Shown here piece by piece: positions 24,043-34,811 of a DNA stretch of 64,000 nt; position 1 is the stretch's first letter, and each line of letters opens with the position of its first letter. The DNA comes from NCEH01 sp002257205 (GTDB taxonomy: Bacteria; Pseudomonadota; Alphaproteobacteria; Rhizobiales; Xanthobacteraceae). The translations under genes were made by a program, and so were the position numbers. The DNA lies in NCBI RefSeq assembly GCF_043195105.1, contig NZ_JBAFWO010000001.1; one strand, written 5' to 3'. The notes beneath the pieces are model-generated. The model had not been told where the DNA came from. It was given only the letters and a program-made list of their open reading frames with translations, and did not search any database.

Positions 24043-24714
24043 TCAGCCCCGCGCGGCACGCAAGGCCGCCGCCGCCGCCACCGGGCCCAGCACCAGGGCG
24101 AACAAGGTGAGGCCCATGAGGATGCGGAACGGTGTTCCGAACGGCACCGGCCCGGTCACCGCCGCGCCGGTGGCGGAAACCGCGAAGATCAGCACCGGGA
24201 TGGCGAGTGGCAGGACCAGGACCGCGATCAGCAGCCCGCCCCTGCGGAAGGCCCCGGCGAAGGCCGCGCCGATGAGGCCGAGGGCGGTGACGGCCGGCGT
24301 GCCCACCAGCAGGGTCAGGACCACCGCGCCGATGGCCGCCGGCTCCAGATTGAGCATGAGCGCCAGCACCGGCGCTGCCACCACAAGAGGCAGGCCGGTG
24401 GCGATCCAGTGGGCAAGCCCCTTGGCCGCCGCCACCAGTTCCAGCGGCAGGGCGGAATGGGCGAGGGCATCCAGCGAGCCGTCCTCCACATCCGCCGCGA
24501 ACAGGCGCTCAAGACCGATGAGACTGGCGAGCAGCGCGCCGATCCACAGGATTGCCGGGCCGATGCGCGCCAGCAGTACCATGTCCGGCCCGACGGCAAA
24601 CGGAACGATGGTCACGACGGAAAGAAAGAACACGACGCCGAGCCCCGCCCCGCCTCCCGAGCGCAGGGCTAGCGCCATGTCGCGGCGCACCAACGCCCAG
24701 AACGCCGCCATCAT
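24043..24714 (-). CDS. ccmB: heme exporter protein CcmB
   Basis: The 223-residue, six-span ABC permease has the CcmB signatures FWALVRRDMALALR at the N-terminus and LERLFAADVEDGSLDALAHSALPLE, VGTPAVTALGLIGAAF and FGTPFRILMGL. With CcmA it forms the ATP-driven part of the heme delivery complex. Two ATGs (24714, 24711) are adjacent; the first overlaps the ccmA stop (ATGA). Confidence 0.95.
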   Translation of the reverse strand: MMAAFWALVRRDMALALRSGGGAGLGVVFFLSVVTIVPFAVGPDMVLLARIGPAILWIGALLASLIGLERLFAADVEDGSLDALAHSALPLELVAAAKGLAHWIATGLPLVVAAPVLALMLNLEPAAIGAVVLTLLVGTPAVTALGLIGAAFAGAFRRGGLLIAVLVLPLAIPVLIFAVSATGAAVTGPVPFGTPFRILMGLTLFALVLGPVAAAAALRAARG

Positions 24715-25394
24715 GCGACGACCTCGCGCTTCGACCCCAACTGGAGAGTGTCGACGCGCGGCCCGAAATCCAGCGGGGCATGGGTCGCGGCCAGAATTGC
24801 GCCGCCCGAATCGAGGTGCGCGCGGCCGAGCTCGGCAAAGCGGGCCTGGGCATTCACGTCGAGCGCCGTCGTAGGCTCGTCCAGGATCCAGATACGCCGG
24901 CGCGAGACCAAGAGGCGCGCGATGGCGAGGCGGCGCTTCTGTCCGGCGGACAGGACCGCAACCGGAAGCCGTCCAAGACCGCCGAGGCCGACCTCTTCCA
25001 GGGCGTCCATGACCGGCAGGCCGGTGGCACCCAGCATGGTGCGCCAGAAGGACAGATTTTCGGCGACGCTCAAGGCACCCTTCAGCGCATCGTCATGGCC
25101 CAGATAGTGCATCTCTTCCGTGTGCGGCCGTTCCGTTGCGCCTTCGCATAGGCAGACGCGGCCCGATGTCGCGGCCAGCAGGCCCGCGACGATGCGCAGA
25201 AGGGAGGATTTTCCGGCGCCGTTGCGGCCCACCACCACCAGGGCATGACCCGCCCTTAGCTCAAAGTCGAGCTTGTCGAACAGCAGCCGCACGCCTCTCT
25301 GGCACGACAGGCCCTGTGCCTTCAGGACCGCCGCAGGGGTTTCCCCAGCGTGCGGGGGCCGGCCTTGCGGGTGAATTTTAGATGCATCGCACAT
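24711..25394 (-). CDS. ccmA: cytochrome c biogenesis ATP-binding protein CcmA
   Basis: A 227-residue ABC ATPase: Walker A GRNGAGKSSLLR, signature LSAGQKRRLAIARLL, Walker B WILDEPTTALD, and H-loop ATHAPLD. Its Q-loop region differs from importers, as usual in CcmA. It powers release of holo-CcmE. First gene of the cluster and divergent from acnA with 141 bases between starts, so the two promoters share one region. Confidence 0.95.
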   Translation of the reverse strand: MCDASKIHPQGRPPHAGETPAAVLKAQGLSCQRGVRLLFDKLDFELRAGHALVVVGRNGAGKSSLLRIVAGLLAATSGRVCLCEGATERPHTEEMHYLGHDDALKGALSVAENLSFWRTMLGATGLPVMDALEEVGLGGLGRLPVAVLSAGQKRRLAIARLLVSRRRIWILDEPTTALDVNAQARFAELGRAHLDSGGAILAATHAPLDFGPRVDTLQLGSKREVVA

Positions 25395-25410
25395 TGAACG
25401 TTCTTATCGC

Positions 25411-25439
25411 ATGACCGCCGTTTGAAATCGCTCTATAAA
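25411..25439 (+). promoter_or_regulatory. putative acnA promoter
   Basis: ATGACC (25411-25416) and TATAAA (25434-25439) are separated by 17 bases. The -10 matches 5 of 6. The site lies about 97 bases before the likely acnA start. It is read from sequence and not tested. Confidence 0.45.
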
Positions 25440-25535
25440 GCGGCTGAACCGCACCCCTAGGTGGCCCGGCACCTCCTTAGCCCGGTCCTCTGGGCGTGTC
25501 GCGTCGGTCGATCATCGAACCGGAGAAAACGCGCC

Positions 25536-28238
<2,703 letters not shown>

Positions 28239-28276
28239 GGCATGGCGGCCCTGCCGCCACCTGCATTAGACACCTG

Positions 28277-28310
28277 GACAGCCGCCCGTGGAGACCCGCG
28301 GGCGGCTGTC
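28277..28310 (+). terminator. terminator-like hairpin after acnA
   Basis: A perfect 12 bp stem, GACAGCCGCCCG (28277-28288) with CGGGCGGCTGTC (28299-28310), lies about 38 bases after the acnA stop. The T-run is weak (TCGTTC). It may stop transcription inefficiently or protect the mRNA end. Confidence 0.6.
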
Positions 28311-28417
28311 TCGTTCATGGCTCGCCTGCGCGTCTCACCGCGAATTGACTGGCATCAAGGACGGGGCGCGCCTAAGCGTGTGCCAATCACTCTTCGCCAT
28401 TCGCAGGTCCCGGTGCA

Positions 28418-29221
28418 TTGAAGAGCCGTCTCCCGTTCCGCATTACGTTCCTCGGCATGATCGCGCTCGCCTGCGCGTTCGCGGCAGGGGGTGCGGGTGC
28501 GCAGGAGCCGGCCCCAGCCGCCGCCACCCCGCCGGCTGTGCCCAAGGCCGTGCTGGAATTGTTCACCAGCCAAGGCTGTGCGTCCTGTCCCCCCGCCGAC
28601 GCGCTGCTGACGGAATTGGCGGCCGATCCGCAGATGATCGCGCTGACGCTCGCGGTGGATTATTGGGATTACGTCGGCTGGAAGGATACGCTCGCTAAGC
28701 ACGGTCATTCGGTGCGCCAGCGGGCATATGCCGAACAGCGCGGCGACCGGATGATCTATACCCCGCAGATGGTCGTGGACGGGATCGCCCCCGCCAAGGG
28801 CAGCGATAAGATGGCGGTCGAGAAGGCCGTTCGGCGCGCCCACGATGCGGGATCGACCTTGCTGGTGCCGGTCGCTCTGCGCCGCTCCGGCGAAAATCTC
28901 GTGGTGGACGTGGCGGCGGGGGTCGACCCCGGCAAACTTGGCCATGTGCCGAATGCCGCCGAAGTCTGGCTTTGCCCCATTCTGAGCACCCATACGGTGG
29001 CCATCGGCCGGGGTGAGAATCAGGGCAAGAACGTCACCTATACGAATGTGGTGCGCGCCTGGGTGAAGCTGGGCAATTGGACCGGCGGGCCGGCGCAGTT
29101 TCAAGTTCCGCTTAGCGAAATCCAGAACGATGGCGTGGACGGCGTGGCCGTACTGGTGCAGCGCGGCTCGTTCCAGGCCCCCGGTCCGATCCTCGGCGCC
29201 GCCAAGATCGACTTGAAATAA
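28418..29221 (+). CDS. DUF1223 thioredoxin-like exported protein (TTG start)
   Basis: A 267-residue protein. A signal peptide (about 1-28, ending GGAGAQ) is followed by the DUF1223 motif VLELFTSQGCASCPPADALL, then LAVDYWDYVGWKDTLA and YTPQMVVDG. The CxxC sits where thioredoxin-fold proteins keep theirs, so a periplasmic redox role is plausible; this is inference. No ATG precedes the basic n-region; TTG at 28418 preserves the full signal peptide. An internal ATG (28457) would remove it. Confidence 0.85.
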   Translation: MKSRLPFRITFLGMIALACAFAAGGAGAQEPAPAAATPPAVPKAVLELFTSQGCASCPPADALLTELAADPQMIALTLAVDYWDYVGWKDTLAKHGHSVRQRAYAEQRGDRMIYTPQMVVDGIAPAKGSDKMAVEKAVRRAHDAGSTLLVPVALRRSGENLVVDVAAGVDPGKLGHVPNAAEVWLCPILSTHTVAIGRGENQGKNVTYTNVVRAWVKLGNWTGGPAQFQVPLSEIQNDGVDGVAVLVQRGSFQAPGPILGAAKIDLK

Positions 29222-29300
29222 TCTGAATTTACGCAGCGAAATCCACGCGTCGCACGTCGTGGATCGTTCTGCATTGCCGGTTGTCCTGCGCGCGGGCAAT

Positions 29301-29322
29301 AAAAAAGGCCGCTTTCGCGGCC
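29301..29322 (-). terminator. Rho-independent terminator of the candidate small RNA
   Basis: Read on the minus strand: GGCCGC, loop GAAA, GCGGCC, then six T. The stem is 29322-29317 with 29312-29307. The T-run is on the minus-strand side only, so it does not serve the plus-strand DUF1223 gene. Confidence 0.88.
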
Positions 29323-29431
29323 CTTGAAAGTTTGAAACTTGAAGGATGCGTAGCAGTGGCCGGTTCGCCTGTCACCCCGGGGGGCTGGGGGGCTGGGATA
29401 GACCGGAGCGACTGCGAACCGGCCCTGCTAC
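29301..29431 (-). ncRNA. candidate small RNA with its own promoter and terminator, near polA
   Basis: On the minus strand a near-consensus promoter (29433-29461) is followed at once by an 18 bp stem. The 5' arm GTAGCAGGGCCGGTTCGC (29431-29414) pairs with 29368-29350, with one bulged base. A C-rich loop (CCCAGCCCCCCAGCCCCCC) lies between the arms. A Rho-independent terminator with a GAAA loop follows. The RNA would be about 125-130 bases. No ribosome binding site plus frame is visible. I recall the rhizobial small RNA family ar7 (Smr7C) being encoded beside polA; the gene order here agrees, but I could not test membership. Confidence 0.75.
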
Positions 29432-29432
29432 G

Positions 29433-29461
29433 TTTATGAATTTGCTCCCCCCGCTTGTCGA
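29433..29461 (-). promoter_or_regulatory. promoter of the candidate small RNA
   Basis: The -35 is TCGACA (29461-29456, 5 of 6). The spacer is exactly 17 bases. The -10 is CATAAA (29438-29433, 4 of 6). The expected start, 5-8 bases later, falls at 29425-29429, at the base of the RNA's first stem. Confidence 0.65.
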
Positions 29462-29605
29462 GGGAAGGGCCGAATTCCGGCGAGACTGTGATGCTCGTTG
29501 ACGACCCCGTGATCGTGTTTCCGCTCTCGTCCAGCCGGCTATTCAATCCCCTTGAACCCGGCGGCGATGACGGCGATCATGGGGCGTTCGCACCTTGGAG
29601 GTCCG

Positions 29606-29962
29606 ATGGGAATCGTTGAACCCATACGCCCCGCCCGCGCGCCGACGCCGACGCCGCACTCCCCGCCCGCTCTCGTCACCTTCGACAGGCGGGAGCTCGA
29701 CCGCATTCTCGATCTTTACGGGCGCATGGTCGCCGCCGGCGAATGGCGCGATTACGCGATCGACTTTCTGAAGGACAAGGCGGTGTTCTCCGTCTTCCGA
29801 CGATCGCTCGACGTGCCGCTATATCGCATCGAGAAGGACCCCAAGCTGGCGCGCAAGCAGGGCGCTTATTGCGTGGTGTCCCAGACCGGCCTGATCCTGA
29901 AGCGCGGGCATGAGCTGCCGCGCGTGCTGGCGGTGCTGGAAAAGCCACTCGCGGCGATCTGA
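29606..29962 (+). CDS. DUF2794 protein
   Basis: A 118-residue conserved alphaproteobacterial protein: VTFDRRELDRILDLYGRMVAAGEWRDYAIDFLKDKAVFSVFRR, then YRIEKDPKLARKQGAYCVVSQTG and LKRGHELPRVLAVLEKP. The function is unknown and no catalytic motif is visible. GGAGG lies four bases before ATG 29606, so I reject an in-frame TTG at 29552. It lies 80 bases upstream of polA on the same strand and divergent from the small RNA. Confidence 0.88.
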   Translation: MGIVEPIRPARAPTPTPHSPPALVTFDRRELDRILDLYGRMVAAGEWRDYAIDFLKDKAVFSVFRRSLDVPLYRIEKDPKLARKQGAYCVVSQTGLILKRGHELPRVLAVLEKPLAAI

Positions 29963-30042
29963 GTTGGAAGGGGCGGCGGCGCTGAGGGTTGTCGGCGGCA
30001 AGGCGCTCGGGCATCGTGCGCGCCTTGCCATTGGATGCCCGG

Positions 30043-33000
30043 ATGTCACACGCTCCCAGCCCGCTCAAGCCCGGCGATCACGTCTTCCTGGTGGATGGAT
30101 CGTCCTTCGTCTTCCGGGCCTATTTCCAGTCGATCAATCAGGACCGGAAGTATAATTTCCGCTCCGATCGGCTGCCGACGGGGGCGGTGCGTCTGTTCTG
30201 CACCAAGCTGTTCCAGTTCATCCGCGAAGGCGCCATGGGCATCAAGCCCACCCACCTCGCCATCATCTTCGACAAGAGCGAAGACTCGTTCCGGCGCGAG
30301 ATTTATCCCGCCTACAAGGCCAACCGCTCCGAGCCGCCGCCGGAACTGATTCCCCAGTTCCCGCTCATGCGCGAGGCGGTGCGGGCGTTCGGGCTCATTC
30401 CGGTCGAGATGGCGCGCTTTGAGGCGGACGACCTGATCGCCACCTATGCCAGGCAGGCTGCCGCCGCCGGCGCCGATGTGCTGATCGTCTCCGCCGACAA
30501 GGATCTGATGCAGGTGGTGGGCGACAGGATCGGCATGTATGACCCGGCCTCGGGCGAGGCGGGCGGGCGCGGCGCGCGGCCGGAGCGGCGCATCGGCCTT
30601 GGCGAGGTGATCGAATATTTCGGCGTGCCGCCGGAGAAGGTCACCGATGTCCAGGCGCTGGCGGGCGATTCCACCGACAATGTGCCCGGCGTGCCAGGTA
30701 TCGGCATCAAGACCGCCGCGACGCTGATCCAGGACTATGGCGACCTTGAAAGCCTGCTGGCGCGGGCCGGCGAGATCAAGCAGGTGAAGCGCCGCGAATC
30801 GCTGCTGAACCCGGAGAATGTGGAGAAGGCCCGTATCTCCAAGCAATTGGTGACGCTGGACTGCGCCGTGCCGGTGGAGGTGCCGCTGTCCGACCTGGTG
30901 CTGGAGCAGCCGGACGGCAAGCGCCTTATCGCCTTCCTGAAGGCCATGGAATTCACCACCATCACCCGCCGCGCCGCCGAGGCGTTCGGTGTCGATGCGG
31001 GGGCGATCGATGCCGATCCGGCTTTGGCACCCAGTACCACCGGCGGGCTGTTCGGCGCGGATGAGGATAGCGCCGCGAGCCCCGTGCTCGCGCCTTCGCC
31101 GGCCTCCGCTGCGGCCAACGGCGCCATCAACGGGCGGCCGAACGTGCTCAACCCCGCCGATCTGGTCGCGGCGCGGGTGCAGGAGGCGCGCTCGCTGAAG
31201 GTGGATCGCAGCCGCTATCGCATGTTGACCGACCTCGCCGAACTGCAGGCCTGGTGCACGCGCGCCATCGAGCTGGGCTATGTCGCTTTCGACACCGAGA
31301 CCACGTCGGTGGATCCGCAGGCGGCGGACTTGGTGGGCGTGTCGCTCGCGCTTTCGCCCAACGAGGCGTGCTATATCCCGCTGGCCCATCGCGGGGCGGG
31401 CGACGGCCTGTTCGAGGAAGGGCTGCTACCGGGCCAGATCCCGTTCCAGGACGCGCTCGCCGCCCTGAAGCCGATGCTGGAAAACCGCGGCACGCTGAAG
31501 ATCGCCCACAATGCAAAGTATGACGTGGCCGTGCTGGCCCGCCATGGCATCGCCGTTGCCCCGTTCGACTGCACCATGTGCATGTCCTATGCGCTGGATG
31601 CCGGGAAGGGCAACCACGGCATGGACGACCTCTCGGTGCGCCATCTCGGCCACACCCCCATCGCGTTCACGGAAGTTGCCGGCAAGGGCAAGGGGCAGGT
31701 GACGTTCGACCGGGTCGCGCTCGAACCCGCCACCACCTATGCGGCGGAAGATGCCGACGTGACGCTGCGCCTGTGGCGCGTGTTCAAGCCGCGCCTTGTG
31801 GCCGACGGCATGAGCACCGTCTATGAGACGCTGGAGCGGCCGCTGATTCCCGTCTTGGTGCGCATGGAAGGGCGCGGCATCGCCATCGACCGGCTGATCC
31901 TCTCCCGCCTCTCCAGCGAGTTCGCCCAGGGAGCGGCGCGGATCGAGGATGAGATCGCGGAAATTCTGGGTGGAGAGCGGCTGAACATCGGCTCGCCCAA
32001 GCAGATCGGCGACGTGCTGTTCGGGCGCCTCGGCCTGCCCGGCGCCACCAAGACCCCCACCGGCGCCTGGTCCACCAAGGCCAATGTGCTGGAGGAACTG
32101 GCCGAGTCGGGCCACACTCTGCCGAAGAAGATCCTGGATTGGCGCCAGCTCGCCAAGCTGCGCTCCACCTATACCGACGCGTTGCCCAATTATGTGAATG
32201 CGCGCACCAAGCGCGTCCACACCTCCTATGCGCTGGCGGCCACCACCACGGGGCGGCTCTCCTCTTCCGAGCCGAACCTTCAGAACATCCCGATCCGCAC
32301 CGAGGAAGGCCGCCGTATCCGCCGCGCCTTCGTGGCCGAGCCGGGGCGGCTGCTTGTGTCCGCCGACTATTCGCAGATCGAACTGCGCCTGCTGGCGGAG
32401 ATCGCCGACATCCCGCGCCTGCGCGAGGCGTTCCAGGAGGGGCTGGACATCCATGCCATGACGGCGTCCGAAATGTTCGGCGTGCCGGTTGAGGGCATGC
32501 CGGCGGAAGTGCGGCGGCGCGCCAAGGCGATCAATTTCGGCATCATCTACGGAATTTCGGCGTTTGGACTCGCCAACCAGCTCGGCATCGGGCGGGAAGA
32601 GGCGGGGCTCTATATCAAGCGCTATTTCGAGCGCTTCCCCGGCATCCGCGCTTATATGGACGAGACCAAGACCTTCTGCCGCGAGCACGGCTATGTGGAG
32701 ACCTTGTTCGGCCGGCGCTGCCATTATCCCGATATCGCGGCGTCGAATCCTTCCATCCGCGCCTTCAACGAGCGCGCCGCCATCAATGCCCGCCTTCAGG
32801 GCACGGCGGCGGATATCATCCGCCGCGCCATGGTGCGCATGGAGCCGGCGCTGAAGCAGGCCGGCCTTTCCGCCAAGATGCTGCTGCAGGTGCACGACGA
32901 ACTGGTGTTCGAGGTGCCGGAAGCCGAAGCGCAGGCGACTTTGCCGGTGGTGAAGCATGTGATGGAGCAGGCGTCGCTGCCGGCGGTCGCCCTCGCCGTG

Positions 33001-33051
33001 CCGCTGAAGGTGGAGGCCCATGCCGCCGCCAATTGGGAAGAGGCGCACTGA
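30043..33051 (+). CDS. polA: DNA polymerase I
   Basis: The 1002-residue protein has a 5'-3' exonuclease domain (about 1-300, FLVDGSSFVFRAYF, ARFEADDLIATYAR, AGDSTDNVPGVPGIGIKTA). A 3'-5' exonuclease domain follows with intact acidic residues (VAFDTETTSVDPQ, NAKYDVAVL, YAAEDADVT). The polymerase domain has motif A SADYSQIELRLLAEI, motif B RRRAKAINFGIIYGIS and motif C LQVHDELVFEV. It fills gaps in repair and Okazaki processing. An alanine-rich linker lies at about 330-385. ATG 30043 starts just before the conserved N-terminus. Confidence 0.98.
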   Translation: MSHAPSPLKPGDHVFLVDGSSFVFRAYFQSINQDRKYNFRSDRLPTGAVRLFCTKLFQFIREGAMGIKPTHLAIIFDKSEDSFRREIYPAYKANRSEPPPELIPQFPLMREAVRAFGLIPVEMARFEADDLIATYARQAAAAGADVLIVSADKDLMQVVGDRIGMYDPASGEAGGRGARPERRIGLGEVIEYFGVPPEKVTDVQALAGDSTDNVPGVPGIGIKTAATLIQDYGDLESLLARAGEIKQVKRRESLLNPENVEKARISKQLVTLDCAVPVEVPLSDLVLEQPDGKRLIAFLKAMEFTTITRRAAEAFGVDAGAIDADPALAPSTTGGLFGADEDSAASPVLAPSPASAAANGAINGRPNVLNPADLVAARVQEARSLKVDRSRYRMLTDLAELQAWCTRAIELGYVAFDTETTSVDPQAADLVGVSLALSPNEACYIPLAHRGAGDGLFEEGLLPGQIPFQDALAALKPMLENRGTLKIAHNAKYDVAVLARHGIAVAPFDCTMCMSYALDAGKGNHGMDDLSVRHLGHTPIAFTEVAGKGKGQVTFDRVALEPATTYAAEDADVTLRLWRVFKPRLVADGMSTVYETLERPLIPVLVRMEGRGIAIDRLILSRLSSEFAQGAARIEDEIAEILGGERLNIGSPKQIGDVLFGRLGLPGATKTPTGAWSTKANVLEELAESGHTLPKKILDWRQLAKLRSTYTDALPNYVNARTKRVHTSYALAATTTGRLSSSEPNLQNIPIRTEEGRRIRRAFVAEPGRLLVSADYSQIELRLLAEIADIPRLREAFQEGLDIHAMTASEMFGVPVEGMPAEVRRRAKAINFGIIYGISAFGLANQLGIGREEAGLYIKRYFERFPGIRAYMDETKTFCREHGYVETLFGRRCHYPDIAASNPSIRAFNERAAINARLQGTAADIIRRAMVRMEPALKQAGLSAKMLLQVHDELVFEVPEAEAQATLPVVKHVMEQASLPAVALAVPLKVEAHAAANWEEAH

Positions 33052-33243
33052 CTTTCAACGCAATTTGAATGTTGAAATGATAAAACCACATTTCAGGCGT
33101 TGAATGCGTTAAGGGCTTGCGTCATAACAGGCGCGAAGCCCTGCGCTTGGCAAAACCGGGCGATGGGCACAGACTGTTAAGCCCCCGGACGCAGCCCGCA
33201 GGTGCAGCGCCGGAGGTTTCCAACGCGACGGAGTTCCAAACCC
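33052..33243. other. AT-rich intergenic region between polA and cysG with inverted repeats
   Basis: The first 60 bases are clearly AT-richer than the surroundings. They hold TTCAACGC (33054-33061) and its complement GCGTTGAA (33097-33104), with ATTTGAATGTTGAAAT between. A second weak hairpin (AGGGCTTGCG/CGCGAAGCCCT) follows. This is probably the cysG promoter or operator. No known riboswitch fold was recognisable. Confidence 0.4.
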
Positions 33244-34740
33244 ATGGCCTCTGGGCCTGCCGACAAGCCATCCCTCTCCGGCCGCGCGCCCCGCGAGCGC
33301 AGTGGCGCCCGCATGGACAAGCTGGCGCGGCTGCCGGTGTTCTTCGCCCTCGCCGGCAAGCGTGTCGTGGTGGCCGGCGGCACGGAGCCGGCGGTGTGGA
33401 AGGCGGAATTGCTCTCCGCCGCCGGTGCGGAGGTGGAGGTGATCGCCGAGGCGCCGTGCGAGGAGATGCGGGCGCTGGTGCAGTCCGCGCCCGATGGTCC
33501 CATTGCGCTGGTCGAGCGCCGCTGGACCGAGGCGGATCTCGCCGGCGCGGCCCTCGCCATAGCGGACGCGGAAGATGAGGCGGAGGCGGCCCGCTTCGCA
33601 GCCGCCGCCCGTGCGGCGGGCGTGCCGGTGAACGTGGTGGACAAGCCCGCCTTTTGCGATTTTGCCTTCGGTGCCATCGTCAATCGCTCGCCTCTGGTGG
33701 TGGGAATTTCCACCGACGGCGCGGCGCCCGTGTTCGGACAGGCGGTGCGGGCCAAGATCGAGGCGCTTTTGCCGCCGGGCTTCAAGGCCTGGGCGCAGGC
33801 GGCGCAATCCTGGCGCGGCGCGGTGTCCGCCCTCGGCCTCAGCTTTCACGGCCGCCGCCGCTTCTGGGAACAGTTTTCAGCCCGCGCCATGTTCGCGCCC
33901 GACCAGCCACCGGGCGAGGAGGACCGTGCGGCTCTTCTCGCCGACGCCGAAAGCACGCGCGCCGCGCCCGAAAGCGGGTCGGTGGTTCTGGTGGGCGCGG
34001 GGCCCGGCGATCCCGAACTGCTGACCCTGAAGGCGGTGCGGGTGCTGCAATCCGCCGAAGTGGTGCTTTATGACGACCTGGTTTCGCCGCAGGTGCTGGA
34101 TTTCGCGCGGCGCGAGGCCAAGAAGATGCTGGTGGGCAAGACCGGCTATCGCCCCTCCTGCAAGCAAGATGACATCAACGCGCTGATGGTGTCGCTCGCG
34201 AAGGAGGGCCGCCGCGTGGTGCGCCTGAAGGGCGGCGACCCGATGATCTTCGGCCGCGCGGGCGAGGAAATCACCGCCTGCCGCCTCGCCGGCATTCCGG
34301 TGGAAGTGGTGCCCGGCATCTCCTCCGCCCAGGGCGTGGCGAGCCGGCTGACCACCTCGCTCACCCACCGCGACCATGCTCGGCGCCTGCAATTCGTCAC
34401 CGCCCATGCGCGCGACGGCAAGCTGCCGAAGGATCTGGATTTCAGCGCCTTGTCGGACAAGGCGGCGACCACGGTGGTCTACATGCCGCGCCGGACCTTG
34501 CCGGAGCTGGTGGAAAAGCTCGCCGCCGCCGGCACCGATCTCTCCGTTCCCGCTCTGGCGGTATTTTCCGCGACGCGGCCCGACGAGCGCGTGGTCCACG
34601 CTCCGCTTGGCGGACTTTCGGCGGCCGTCGATGCCGCCATCGAGGCCGGCGCCCAGGGGCCGTGCCTCGTGCTCTATGGCTATGCGCTCAGCGAAGGCAT
34701 GGCGGCCGCAGAGGTGCCACGGGCGGCCTCGGCGCGCTGA
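33244..34740 (+). CDS. cysG: siroheme synthase CysG (bifunctional)
   Basis: The product is about 498 residues. The N-terminal precorrin-2 dehydrogenase/ferrochelatase part (about 25-220) has LPVFFALAGKRVVVAGGTEPAVWKAELL. The C-terminal uroporphyrinogen-III methyltransferase part (about 240-480) has VGAGPGDPELLTLKAVR, VVLYDDLVSPQVL, RLKGGDPMIFGRAGEE and VVPGISSAQG. It makes siroheme for sulfite/nitrite reductases. Possible starts are 33202 (GTG), 33244 and 33313; I chose 33244 for length, without a strong ribosome binding site. It is followed by a MoeB/ThiF-like gene. Confidence 0.95.
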   Translation: MASGPADKPSLSGRAPRERSGARMDKLARLPVFFALAGKRVVVAGGTEPAVWKAELLSAAGAEVEVIAEAPCEEMRALVQSAPDGPIALVERRWTEADLAGAALAIADAEDEAEAARFAAAARAAGVPVNVVDKPAFCDFAFGAIVNRSPLVVGISTDGAAPVFGQAVRAKIEALLPPGFKAWAQAAQSWRGAVSALGLSFHGRRRFWEQFSARAMFAPDQPPGEEDRAALLADAESTRAAPESGSVVLVGAGPGDPELLTLKAVRVLQSAEVVLYDDLVSPQVLDFARREAKKMLVGKTGYRPSCKQDDINALMVSLAKEGRRVVRLKGGDPMIFGRAGEEITACRLAGIPVEVVPGISSAQGVASRLTTSLTHRDHARRLQFVTAHARDGKLPKDLDFSALSDKAATTVVYMPRRTLPELVEKLAAAGTDLSVPALAVFSATRPDERVVHAPLGGLSAAVDAAIEAGAQGPCLVLYGYALSEGMAAAEVPRAASAR

Positions 34741-34811
34741 TCGTGCGCGCTTGGCATGCGTGCCAAGCCTCCTATTTATGGGCGAGGCCGGCGGGACGAA
34801 GGACAAGGTGA

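Noticed and set aside
29229..29546. Minus-strand frame through the small-RNA locus
   Set aside because: It spans the promoter, stem and terminator of the candidate RNA and has no ribosome binding site; structure is the better explanation.
33052..33243. Riboswitch upstream of cysG
   Set aside because: Inverted repeats are present, but I see no conserved SAM, cobalamin or other riboswitch core; left as an AT-rich promoter region.
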